Below, in pieces: positions 53,796 through 64,000 of a DNA stretch of 64,000 nucleotides. Under the pieces are notes generated by a model that had not been told where the DNA came from, searched no databases, and was given only the letters and a program-made list of their open reading frames with translations. The stretch's first letter is position 1. Each line of letters starts with the position of its first letter. The stretch is from NCBI GenBank assembly GCA_947095585.1, contig OX352763.1:48750481-48814480 (forward strand), written 5' to 3'. The translations under genes and the position numbers were made by a program. This DNA comes from Nephrocerus scutellatus. Its lineage: Eukaryota; Arthropoda; Insecta; Diptera; Pipunculidae.

Positions 53796-55280
53796 CTACT
53801 GCATCTTTGAAAATTGTGGTTGCTTTGGTTCTCGGAGTATGTTGCAAGTCCGAAGTTTAACCGGCCGTGCTGGCCTAGTTTGGAGTGTTATACACTCACC
53901 TCCGAAGCTTAAAGTGGCTCTGGACCTTGTAAGAAAGTCCATTCCCAGTGTGAGATCATCAGTGGTGGTCGGTAATACCAGCAGGCGCATTAAGCATGAG
54001 GACTTCCCGAAGCGAACGTTGACGTTCAACTCTTCGCGGAATCTCGACTGACTCCCGTTGGCCATTTGAACTGGGATGTGCACAGGGGTTGTGTTGTCCA
54101 AATTTCGGAGTCTCTCAGCCAAAAGATCGCTCACGAAACTGCGGTATGCGCCGGTATCGATGCTGGCCTGAACGGTTTCGCGGCCGATGATGATGCGAGC
54201 GAGAAGTCGATTTTGGTCATGGATCAGAGCTGTCTTCTTGTTGGACTGGAGCAAATGACGCTGCTCAACGTGTGAAATACATTGACGGCAGCAGTCGATT
54301 GTCCCGATACTCCGTTGGCCACAATTCCAACAGAAAATCACACGTGAATTAGCACACTCATGTTGAAAGTGACCTTCCTGTCGGCCCCAACGACAAGTCG
54401 TTCGGGGATTGTATAGTGCTTCTTCAGGCTGACTCACCATGCAATGCCTTTCTTGTGGACTTCTTCGAGATGTCGTCGTTATGCTGTCCTGGTTCTCCTG
54501 AATGCTTTCGTAGTCCTCTGCTAGCCCAATGAGTTCTTTGAGATTGTGAAAGTCCCTTCTTCGGATATAGAGTTGGTTTTCTCGCCGGCAATCCCGAAAA
54601 ATTCTTTCGATTTGTTGCATCTCTGTGTAATTTGCATGTCTCATGAGATTCTGCATTACAATTACCAAATCCTTAAAAATTTCCTTTGGTTTTTGGTGGC
54701 GTTGGCGAATTTTGTCGTCCAAGTGTTCCCAGTACCTGGTGGGCAGGAAGAACTGTAAAAAGTCTGCTGTAAACGCTTTCCAACTTTCCCATTTTTGGTT
54801 ATTGTTGCGGAACCACAGCAAAGCACGGTCCCTGTTTACGCAGTAGGCGTCAGCGAGTTCTTCCAGCCTTTCAATGAACTGAAGAGGTTCCTTCCCTCCA
54901 TCGTACCTTACCGACCATTTCCTGACTTGGTCCACTATCTGGGCGTATGATATAGCTGCCTTATCGGCCCTATTTCGGGCTGGAGCCACTTCGGGTGGTA
55001 TCGGCATTGCTGCTCTGATGGCTGCCTTTGGATCGTCGCGTCCTCTAGCTTCCGATGGGTCCAAAGTTAATAGGGGCAATGTCGATGGGCTGCGTCTGTG
55101 TTTCTCCTCTAATTCGCTTAGGCGTGTTTCGTCCTCATACGTGACGTCTCGTCCTGAGACGTAGTTGGAAAATATTTTCCTCTACTCTTCTAGTGTGCCG
55201 CTGTCGTCTAGTCTGAACTCGCCCATGTAATTCTTCAGCTCCTCTTTCGACAACGTATATATCCAGCTGGTCTTAACCAT
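53796..55280 (-). CDS. F1 unit 3 Gag-protease
   Basis: ATG 55280, in-frame TAG at codon 33 (about 55184-55182), otherwise open to 53796. Distinguishing residues are VAPARNRA and RRENQLYI (VAPTRNRA and RREYQLYI in units 2 and 4). It retains CWNCGQ and the protease DTGAYRSF. Confidence 0.78.
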
Positions 55281-55343
55281 ATTGGTTTTGTGCTGGTATT
55301 ATTTGATGATTGATATGGTAGTGTATTTTTATTAAATTCCAGG

Positions 55344-55361
55344 GTCTCTGCTCGGGCGCCA
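55344..55361 (-). other. F1 unit 3 primer-binding site, one base changed
   Basis: Sense TGGCGCCCGAGCAGAGAC: one G to A change against the shared 18-mer, which should weaken primer pairing in this unit. Confidence 0.7.
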
Positions 55362-55363
55362 AT

Positions 55364-57592
55364 TGTAACGAGGTTTTCCCAGCCGGGGTAAAACTCAGTG
55401 TGACCAGGGTTCTTCGTTTATAAAAGAATTTATTTGTTTGGTTTTATTTTTTTATTTTCTTCTTTCAGTTAACAATGATTTATTTGTGTAAATTAAAGTG
55501 TAATGCTTATGATATCCGGTCGTACCCTCGGTGGCGGTGTGCATGTGCTGGCGAAGCGTAGTACCGGGGCGTTCTGTATTGACTATGTGGATGGTGAGCG
55601 CCCTTTGGTTGTAATATCAATGTTCGCTGAGACTTAGCGTGAAGCGTTTGGACGTAATGGCAAGGGTATCTCTCTTAAACCATTAATGCGACGAATGTGA
55701 AAGTCTAGCGTGCATCTTTTGTACGTAATGGCAAGGGTATCTCTCTTAAACCATTAATGCGAGGAATATGATAAGTCTAGCGTGCAGCTTTTGTACGTAA
55801 TGGCAAGGGTATCTCTCTTAAACCATTAATGCGAGGAAATACTAGACGAGTTGCTAGTAGTAAGAATCACGGGGAAGGAAAGAGGCAGATTGTCGGAATT
55901 TCCTGCCCTTTTATACGTTTTGAATCGGGTGGAAAAGTCCTGTTATCCCTGAACCGTGGGACGATTGATGTTGTTTGGCTCCCACGGTCGGTCCGAGATC
56001 CCGTTGTTGCTATGCTCATTCTGTTTTGTGGTTCCGTTAAATCATCCGATTTTGTGTTGGCTTGTCCAGCTCTGTACATGTTTTTTGTTGTATTCCTGCG
56101 TTGCAGAAATCAAAACATAATTTGGGTTTTAGCTTTGCTTGTCAGTGTGCTGTTGTTCTGCTCATCGTGTTGTTTGTTGTTGTTGTGTCTTGGTACGAAA
56201 ATATTTTGCAATATGCAAATTCATTTGGTTTGAGTTGTTTTGGCTCAGCTCTGTGTGTTGGTTTTGTTGTTATTCGGCAGCGTTTTCGGGTTGTTGTTGC
56301 TGTGTTGTTCGGTATGTCGCTCCTTTGTTGTTGGTACTTTTCGGGTGTTGTAATAGGCATGCTCGTTTGGTTGGTGTTGCTTGGCTTCTATGATTTTGAT
56401 GTTGTTCGGCTGCGTGTTTCGGGTTGTTGTTCTTTATGTCCTGTATCCCCTTGTGGGTCCTAGGGCCTCTACTACGCCTACGCGCCATCGCGTGCGGTTC
56501 CTGGCAATAAGCTTCAGCTCTCTCCAACTCTTCCCCAATTGCCGTGCCTCCTCTTCAACTGTTCTGCGCCATATATTTCTCGGACGACCCGTTCTTCTAC
56601 CATCCTGAGATAACGGGTTCCATTGCATTGCGTAGTTTGCTATGGAACTGTCGCCTTTTCGGAATGTATGACCAATCCACTGCCACTTCCGTCGTTGGAT
56701 GGTTGTGCCTATTGGTTCTGACCCGTTCTCTGGTAAAGATGTTCGTTAGAGATACGATTAGGCCAGAAAACCCTTAAGATGTTCCGTAGGCACCTATTTA
56801 CGAATGTTTGTAATCTTTTTGTGATAGTAGCGGTCACCTTCCAAGTGCTGCACCCATACAACAGCACAGATTCAACATTTGAGCGGAACAGTCGCAGCTT
56901 GGTGTTTAAGCTGATCGCATTGCTTTGCCATATCATGGACATCATTCCAAAAACCGATTTTGCTTTGCCGATTCGGTTGACAATGTCCTGTTCGGTTCCA
57001 CCTTCGGGCGAGACAATAGGGTTGTTGTTGCTATGTTGTAATAGGCATGCTCGTTTGCTCGGCTCGTCTATTAGTGTGCTGTTCGCTATGTCGCTCTTTT
57101 GTTGTTGGTGCTTTTTATCAGCGTTCGATCGTGATAGGTTGGGTTTGGTGAACCCTGTCGGCTATGTGTGTGGTGATCTGCTCTTTCTCACACTTGGAGG
57201 ATAGTGGTTGGCCGCATTTGCCACTATCTGTATGGTTTGCCGACTTCAGTGACTTAGTTATGACTCCTCCTCAGTGTTCTGCTCTCCCATGCGAGTGCAG
57301 AGTCGGTGGTTCTCCGTCTCTCTCCCCCTCCTAATAGAGGTTTCGTACATTAAGAGTTTTGCGTGGAGAAATGTTTAAAAGTTGCAAAACGAGGGGAAAT
57401 ACACAAACGGCGAAATCAAAATTGTTCTCACTCTATTAGTGAGAGCTGGGCGGCAAGTGATCTTTCGCCTGTGACTAATAATAGTCACACTTGCGGCCAC
57501 AATATTTGGTACAGGTTGTATAAAAAATGAAAAAAGTTTTAAATTTGTGTGGGAGAAATTCGTCCCACGCTTTGACGAATTTGTTTCTCACA
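55364..57592 (-). mobile_element. F1 LTR4
   Basis: 2229 bases with three 71-bp units, TATA box at 55915-55908 and the RTE-like insert. It lacks the AGGTCGTTACAATA segment that follows TTCGTTTATA in the other LTRs (about 55420). Confidence 0.86.
56434..57020 (-). pseudogene. RTE-like reverse-transcriptase tail in F1 LTR4, frameshifted
   Basis: Same insert as in LTR3 but one base is missing near 56717 (TTGGTTCTGACCC versus TTGGTTCCTGACCC), which splits the frame in two. Confidence 0.75.
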
Positions 57593-57776
57593 CTCCTCCG
57601 TTGCTTGGGTACACATGCACCTTCCTGATAACTGGGACCTGGAAACGAACGCCCTCCTCGAAGTGAACGGACCGAAGCCGTAGCCAATTTTCCGTAGCAA
57701 CGCGGCTCCTCTCTATATTGATTCTCTTTGTGACTGGGGTGACTATAGCCGGTGATAAGTGGTTTGGGGTTCCAGA

Positions 57777-57925
57777 TGGCTGTGACGGCTGTGGCGACTG
57801 TGACGTCTGTGACGACTGTGACGACTGTGACGATTGTGACGACTGCTGTGACTGTGGTGACTGTGACGAAGGTGACGACTGTGACGACTGCGGCGACTGT
57901 GATAACTGTGACGACCGTGACAAGC
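57777..57925 (-). repeat. 9-bp minisatellite in F1 unit 4
   Basis: About 16 units, half the length seen in units 1-3. Confidence 0.85.
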
Positions 57926-58175
57926 AGTGATGGAAGTTCTAACTGGAGTAGGTTCAAACAGATGTGGTAACACTTGAAGGTAGCGATGTATCACGTCAAT
58001 TTCAGTACTGTGCTGGTTTGGGTAAAGGTAACTTTCGTTAACTTTTGTGCTTGTGATAACTTTAGACCGTGGTGTCTCTGCGAATGTAGTGGCTTCTGTG
58101 ACGTTTGGTGAGTGCAAATGTTTTTGGTGACATCGACGTCTTCTGCTTGACTAATGACGACTGTGACTTTAGTGG

Positions 58176-59660
58176 CTACTGCATCTTTGAAAATTGTGGT
58201 TGCTTTGGTTCTCGGAGTATGTTGCAAGTCCGAAGTTTAACCGGCCGTGCTGGCCTAGTTTGGAGTGTTATACACTCACCTCCGAAGCTTAAAGTGGCTC
58301 TGGACCTTGTAAGAAAGTCCATTCCCAGTGTGAGATCATCAGTGGCGGTCGGTAATACCAGCAGGCGCATTAAGCATGAGGACTTCCCGAAGCGAACGTT
58401 GACGTTCAACTCTTCGCGGACTCTCGACTGACTCCCGTTGGCCATTTGAACTGGGATGTGCACAGGGGTTGTGTTGTCCAAATTTCGCAGTCTCTCAGCC
58501 AAAAGATCGCTAACGAAACTGCGGTATGCGCCGGTATCGATGCTGGCCTGAACGGTTTCGCGGCCGATGATGATGCGAGCGAGAAGTCGATTTTGGTCAT
58601 GGATCAGAGCTGTCTTCTTGTTGGACTGGAGCGAATGACGCTGCTCAACGTGTGAAATACATTGACGGCAGCAGTCGATTGTCCCGATACTCCGTTGGCC
58701 ACAATTCCAACAGAAAATCACCCGTGAATTAGCACACTCATGTTGAAAGTGACCTTCCTGTCGGCCCCAACGACAAGTCGTTCGGGGATTGTATAGTGCT
58801 TCTTCAGGCTGACTCACCATGCAATGCCTTTCTTGTGGACTTCTTCGAGATGTCGTCGTTATGCTGTCCTGGTTCTCCTGAATGCTTTCGTAGTCCTCTG
58901 CTAGCCCAATGAGTTCTTTGAGATTGTGAAAGTCCCTTCTTCGGATATAGAGTTGGTATTCTCGCCGGCAATCCCGAAAAATTCTTTCGATTTGTTGCAT
59001 CTCTGTGTAATTTGCATGTCTCATGAGATTCTGCATTACAATTACCAAATCCTTAAAAATTTCCTTTGGTTTTTGGTGGCGTTGGCGAATTTTGTCGTCC
59101 AAGTGTTCCCAGTACCTGGTGGGCAGGAAGAACTGTAAAAAGTCTGCTGTAAACGCTTTCCAACTTTCCCATTTTTGGTTATTGTTGCGGAACCACAGCA
59201 AAGCACGGTCCCTGTTTACGCAGTAGGCGTCAGCGAGTTCTTCCAGCCTTTCAATGAACTGAAGAGGTTCCTTCCCTCCATCGTACCTTACCGACCATTT
59301 CCTGACTTGGTCCACTATCTGGGCGTATGATATAGCTGCCTTATCGGCCCTATTTCGGGTTGGAGCCACTTCGGGTGGTATCGGCATTGCTGCTCTGATG
59401 GCTGCCTTTGGATCGTCGCGTCCTCTAGCTTCCGATGGGTCCAAAGTTAATAGGGGCAATGTCGATGGGCTGCGTCTGTGTTTCTCCTCTAATTCGCTTA
59501 GGCGTGTTTCGTCCTCATACGTGACGTCTCGTCCTGAGACGTAGTTGGAAAATATTTTCCTCTACTCTTCTAGTGTGCCGCTGTCGTCTAGTCTGAACTC
59601 GCCCATGTAATTCTTCAGCTCCTCTTTCGACAACGTATATATCCAGCTGGTCTTAACCAT
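58176..59660 (-). CDS. F1 unit 4 Gag-protease
   Basis: ATG 59660, TAG at codon 33 (59564-59562), otherwise open to 58176. Protease region reads DTGAYRSFVSDL; QSRVREEL where units 1-3 have QSRFREEL, shared with unit 5. Confidence 0.78.
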
Positions 59661-59723
59661 ATTGGTTTTGTGCTGGTATTATTTGATGAATAATATGGTA
59701 GTGTATTTTTATTAAATTCCAGG

Positions 59724-59741
59724 GTCCCTGCTCGGGCGCCA
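59724..59741 (-). other. F1 unit 4 primer-binding site
   Basis: Unaltered shared 18-mer, two bases from LTR5. Confidence 0.8.
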
Positions 59742-59743
59742 AT

Positions 59744-61788
59744 TGTAACGAGGTTTTCCCAGCCGGGGTAAAACTCAGTGTGACCAGGGTTCTTCGTTTA
59801 TAAGGTCGTTACAATAAAAAGAATTTATTTGTTTGGTTTTATTTTCTTCTTTCAGTTAAAAATGATTTATTTGTGTAAATTAAAGTGTAATGCTTATGAT
59901 ATCCGGTCGTACCCTCGGTGGCGGTGTGCATGTGCTGGCGAAGCGTAGTACCGGGGCGTTCTGTATTGACTATGTGGATGGTGAGCGCCCTTTGGTTGTA
60001 CCCCTTAGGTTGTAATATCAATGTTCGCTGAGACTTAGCGTGAAGCGTTTGGACGTAATGGCAAGGGTATCTCTCTTAAACCATTAATGCGACGAATGTG
60101 AAAGTCTAGCGTGCATCTTTTGTACGTAATGGCAAGGGTATCTCTCTTAAACCATTAATGCGAGGAATATGATAAGTCTAGCGTGCAGCTTTTGTACGTA
60201 ATGGCAAGGGTATCTCTCTTAAACCATTAATGCGAGGAAATACTAGACGAGTTGCTAGTAGTAAGAATCACGGGGAAGGAAAGAGGCAGATTGTCGGAAT
60301 TTCCTGCCCTTTTATACGTTTTGAATCGGGTGGAAAAGTCCTGTTATCCCTGAACCGTGGGACGATTGATGTTGTTTGGCTCCCACGGTCGGTCCGAGAT
60401 CCCGTTGTTGCTATGCTCATTCTGTTTTGTGGTTCCGTTAAATCATCCGATTTTGTGTTGGCTTGTCCAGCTCTGTACATGCTTTTTGTTGTATTCCTGC
60501 GTTGCAGAAATCAAAACATAATTTGGGTTTTAGCTTTGTACTTTTCGGGTGTTGTAATAGGCATGCTCGTTTGGTTGGTGTTGCTTGGCTTCTATGATTT
60601 TGATGTTGTTCGGCTGCGTGTTTCGGGTTGTTGTTCTTTATGTCCTGTATCCCCTTGTGGGTCCTAGGGCCTCTACTACGCCTACGCGCCATCGCGTGCG
60701 GTTCCTGGCAATAAGCTTCAGCTCTCTCCAACTCTTCCCCAATTGCCGTGCCTCCTCTTCAACTGTTCTGCGCTATGTATTTCTCGGACGACCCGTTCTT
60801 CTACCATCCTGAGATAATGGGTTTAGTTTAGTTTGCTATGGAACTGTCGCCTTTTCGGAGTGTATGACCAATCCACTGCCACTTCCGTCGTTGGATGGTT
60901 GTGCCTATTGGTTCTGACCCGTTCTCTGGTAAAGATGTTCGTTAGAGATACGATTAGGCCAGAAAACCCTTTAGATGTTCCGTAGGCACCTATTTACGAA
61001 TGTTTGTAATCTTTTTGTGATAGTAGCGGTCACCTTCCAAGTGCTGCACCCATACAACAGCACAGATTCAACATTTGAGCGGAACAGTCGCAGCTTGGTG
61101 TTTAAGCTGATCGCATTGCTTTGCCATATCATGGACATCATTCCAAAAACCGATTTTGCTTTGCCGATTCGGTTGACAATGTCCTGTTCGGTTCCACCTT
61201 CGGTCGAGACAATAGGGTTGTTGTTGCTATGTTGTAATAGGCATGCTCGTTTGCTCGGCTCGTTTATTAGTGTGCTGTTCGCTATGTCGCTCTTTTGTTG
61301 TTGGTGCTTTTTATCAGCGTTCGATCGTGATAGGTTGGGTTTGGTGAACCCTGCCGGCTATGTGTGTGGTGATCTGCTCTTTCTCACACTTGGAGGATAG
61401 TGGTTGGCCGCATTTGCCACTATCTGTATGGTTTGCCGACTTCAGTGACTTAGTTATGACTCCTCCTCAGTGTTCTGCTCTCCCATGCGAGTGCAGAGTC
61501 GGTGGTTCTCCGTCTCTCTCCCCCTCTTAATAGAGGTTTCGTACATTAAGAGTTTTGCGTGGAGAAATGTTCGAAAGTTGCAAAACGAGGGGAAATACAC
61601 AAACGGCGAAATCAAAATTGTTCTCACTCTATTAGTGAGAGCTGGGCGGCAAGTGATCTTTCGCCTGTGACTAATAATAGTCACACTTGCGGCCACAATA
61701 TCTGGTAGAGGTTGTATAAAAAATTAAAAAAGTTTTAAATTTGTGTGGGAGAAATTCGTCCCACGCTTTGACGAATTTGTTTCTCACA
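59744..61788 (-). mobile_element. F1 LTR5
   Basis: Shortest LTR (2045 bases): about 210 bases are missing near 60537, where TTTTAGCTTTGT joins ACTTTTCGGG. TATA box at 60316-60309 and three 71-bp units remain. Confidence 0.85.
60638..61215 (-). pseudogene. RTE-like reverse-transcriptase tail in F1 LTR5, degraded
   Basis: Carries the same one-base deletion as LTR4 plus a local rearrangement near 60815-60835 (GGGTTTAGTTTAGTTTGC), so the frame is broken twice. Confidence 0.7.
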
Positions 61789-61973
61789 CTCCTCCGTTGC
61801 TTGGGTACACATGCACCTTCCTGATAACTGGGACCTGGAAACGAACGCCCTCCTCGAAGTGAACGGACCAAAGCCGTAGCCAATTTTCCGTAGCAACGCG
61901 GCTCCTCTCTATATTGATTCTCTTTGTGACTGGGGTGACTATAGCCGGTGATAAGTGGTTTGGGGTTCCAGAT

Positions 61974-62120
61974 GGCTGTGACGGCTGTGGCGACTGTGAC
62001 GTCTGTGACGATTGTGACGACTGTGACGATTGTGACGACTGCGGTGACTGTGGTGACTGTGACGAAGGTGACGACTGTGACGACTGCGGCGACTGTGATG
62101 ACTGTGACGACCGTGACAAG
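61974..62120 (-). repeat. 9-bp minisatellite in F1 unit 5
   Basis: About 16 units, similar to unit 4. Confidence 0.85.
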
Positions 62121-62371
62121 CAATGATGGAAGTTCTAACTGGAGTAGGTTCAAACAGATGTGGTAACACTTGAAGGTAGCGATGTATCACGTCAATTTCA
62201 GTACTGTGCTGGTTTGGGTAAAGGTAACTTTCGTTAACTTTTGTGCTTGTGATAACTTTAGACCGTGGTGTCTCTGCGAATGTAGTGGCTTCTGTGACGT
62301 TTGGTGAGTGCAAATGTTTTTGGTGACATCGACGTCTTCTGCTTGACTAATGACGACTGTGACTTTAGTGG

Positions 62372-63856
62372 CTACTGCATCTTTGAAAATTGTGGTTGCT
62401 TTGGTTCTCGGAGTATGTTGCAAGTCCGAAGTTTAACCGGCCGTGCTGGCCTAGTTTGGAGTGTTATACACTCACCTCCGAAGCTTAAAGTGGCTCTGGA
62501 CCTTGTAAGAAAGTCCATTCCCAGTGTGAGATCATCAGTGGCGTTCGGTAATACCAGCAGGCGCATTAAGCATGAGGACTTCCCGAAGCGAACGTTGACG
62601 TTCAACTCTTCGCGGACTCTCGACTGACTCCCGTTGGCCATTTGAACTGGGATGTGCACAGGGGTTGTGTTGTCCAAATTTCGCAGTCTCTCAGCCAAAA
62701 GATCGCTCACGAAACTGCGGTATGCGCCGGTATCGATGCTGGCCTGAACGGTTTCGCGGCCGATGATGATGCGAGCGAGAAGTCGATTTTGGTCATGGAT
62801 CAGAGCTGTCTTCTTGTTGGACTGGAGCGAATGACGCTGCTCAACGTGTGAAATACATTGACGGCAGCAGTCGATTGTCCCGATACTCCCTTGGCCACAA
62901 TTCCAACAAAAAATCACCCGTGAATTAGCACACTCATGTTGAAAGTGACCTTCCTGTCGGCCCCAACGACAAGTCGTTCGGGGATTGTATAGTGCTTCTT
63001 CAGGCTGACTCACCATGCAATGCCTTTCTTGTGGACTTCTTCGAGATGTCGTCGTTATGCTGTCCTGGTTCTCCTGAATGCTTTCGTAGTCCTCTGCTAG
63101 CCCAATGAGTTCTTTGAGATTGTGAAAGTCCCTTCTTCGGATATAGAGTTGGTATTCTCGCCGGCAATCCCGAAAAATTCTTTCGATTTATTGCATCTCT
63201 GTGTAATTTGCATGTCTCATGAGATTCTGCATTACAATTACCAAATCCTTAAAAATTTCCTTTGGTTTTTGGTGGCGTTGGCGAATTTTGTCGTCCAAGT
63301 GTTCCCAGTACCTGGTGGGCAGGAAGAACTGTAAAAAGTCTGCTGTAAACGCTTTCCAACTTTCCCATTTTTGGTTATTGTTGCGGAACCACAGCAAAGC
63401 ACGGTCCCTGTTTACGCAGTAGGCGTCAGCGAGTTCTTCCAGCCTTTCAATGAACTGAAGTGGTTCCTTCCCTTCATCGTACCTTACCGACCATTTCCTG
63501 ACTTGGTCCACTATCTGGGCGTATGATATAGCTGCCTTATCGGCCCTATTTCGGGTTGGAGCCACTTCGGGTGGTATCGGCATTGCTGCTCTGATGGCTG
63601 CCTTTGGATCGTCGCGTCCTCTAGCTTCCGATGGGTCCAAAGTTAATAGGGGCAATGTCGATGGGTTGCGTCTGTGTTTCTCCTCTAATTCGCTTAGGCG
63701 TGTTTCGTCTTCATACGTGACGTCTCGTCCTGAGACGTAGTTGGAAAATATTTTCCTCTACTCTTCTAGTGTGCCGCTGTCGTCTAGTCTGAACTCGCCC
63801 ATGTAATTCTTCAGCTCCTCTTTCGACAACGTATATATCCAGCTGGTCTTAACCAT
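62372..63856 (-). pseudogene. F1 unit 5 Gag-protease, two stops
   Basis: Besides the TAG at codon 33 (63760-63758), a CAA to TAA change at 63190-63188 (after ANYTEMQ) ends the frame in the capsid-like domain. The zinc region and protease (DTGAYRSF) remain open downstream. YDEGKEP replaces the usual YDGGKEP. Confidence 0.8.
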
Positions 63857-63919
63857 ATTGGTTTTGTGCTGGTATTATTTGATGATTGATATGGTAGTGT
63901 ATTTTTATTAAATTCCAGG

Positions 63920-63937
63920 GTCCCTGCTCGGGCGCCA
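63920..63937 (-). other. F1 unit 5 primer-binding site
   Basis: Unaltered shared 18-mer before LTR6. Confidence 0.8.
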
Positions 63938-63939
63938 AT

Positions 63940-64000
63940 TGTAACGAGGTTTTCCCAGCCGGGGTAAAACTCAGTGTGACCAGGGTTTTTCGTTTATAAG
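63940..64000 (-). mobile_element. F1 LTR6, start only
   Basis: TGTAACGAGGTTTTCCCAGC and following bases match the other LTRs up to the window end, so the array continues to the right. Confidence 0.85.

Larger units (their letters stand above)
16122..64000 (-). repeat. Head-to-tail array of LTR element F1 (five units, continuing past the window)
   Basis: Single LTRs alternate with internal regions: LTR1 16122, LTR2 29368, LTR3 50821, LTR4 55364, LTR5 59744, LTR6 63940. Without the nested F2 and U elements the spacing is about 4.6, 4.5, 4.5, 4.4 and 4.2 kb. All units have the same minus-strand orientation. LTRs run TGTAACGAGG...CTCACA on the plus strand (TGTGAG...CGTTACA in sense). Internal regions encode only Gag-protease, so F1 is non-autonomous. 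Units 2 and 3 are the closest pair. Such arrays can arise by unequal exchange between LTRs or by recombination of element cDNA with a resident copy. Confidence 0.85.

Overview
This window is insect-type nuclear DNA made almost entirely of nested retrotransposons. I see no prokaryotic gene organisation, rRNA, tRNA or CRISPR. The insect assignment is an inference. It rests on R1-clade (Waldo-like) and Jockey-type non-LTR elements, a histone H2A tail of the insect replication-dependent type, and an exon resembling the autophagy gene Atg9 bounded by ordinary splice sites.

Left part (1-16.1 kb). Three damaged copies (W1, W2, W3) of one Waldo-like non-LTR retrotransposon lie on the minus strand, separated by (TG)n/(TATG)n microsatellites. 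Waldo/Mino elements of the R1 clade are known for inserting into AC-type repeats, so this layout fits target-site specificity. W2 is split by a block holding a 5'-truncated histone H2A and 1.3 kb of TG-rich repeat. Next come a Jockey fragment, about 3 kb of mostly unique AT-rich DNA with the Atg9-like exon, two decayed non-LTR fragments (one RNase H-bearing, one RTE-like) and a broken gypsy-type gag.

Right part (16.1-64 kb). The backbone is a head-to-tail array of at least five units of a pol-less LTR element, called F1 here. Each unit is LTR (2.0-2.4 kb) plus an internal region of about 2.2 kb, and a single LTR lies between neighbouring units. F1 encodes only Gag-protease. Its LTR contains an RTE-like reverse-transcriptase fragment. 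Unit 1 is interrupted by a second pol-less LTR element on the plus strand, F2 (20472-29099, target duplication CTGT), whose very large LTRs are filled with a 95-bp tandem repeat. The LTR of unit 2 is interrupted by a tandem dimer of a coding-complete Ty3/gypsy element, U (30663-47571, target duplication AGTT).

U encodes Gag with an N-terminal SAP-like motif, and Pol reached by a probable -1 frameshift at GTTAAAC. In the position usually occupied by env it carries a third ORF that is a Ulp1/SENP-family (C48) cysteine protease with an intact His-Asp-Cys triad. The Gag, protease, primer-binding site and polypurine tract of F1 and F2 are clearly related to those of U. I therefore infer a small retroelement community: U as the autonomous, SUMO-protease-bearing element, and F1 and F2 as Gag-Pro satellites that would need Pol in trans. 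This is the most notable system in the window.

All boundaries, copy numbers and similarities were read by eye. No database search or alignment was run, and element names other than U, F1, F2 and W1-W3 are family-level assignments from motifs.
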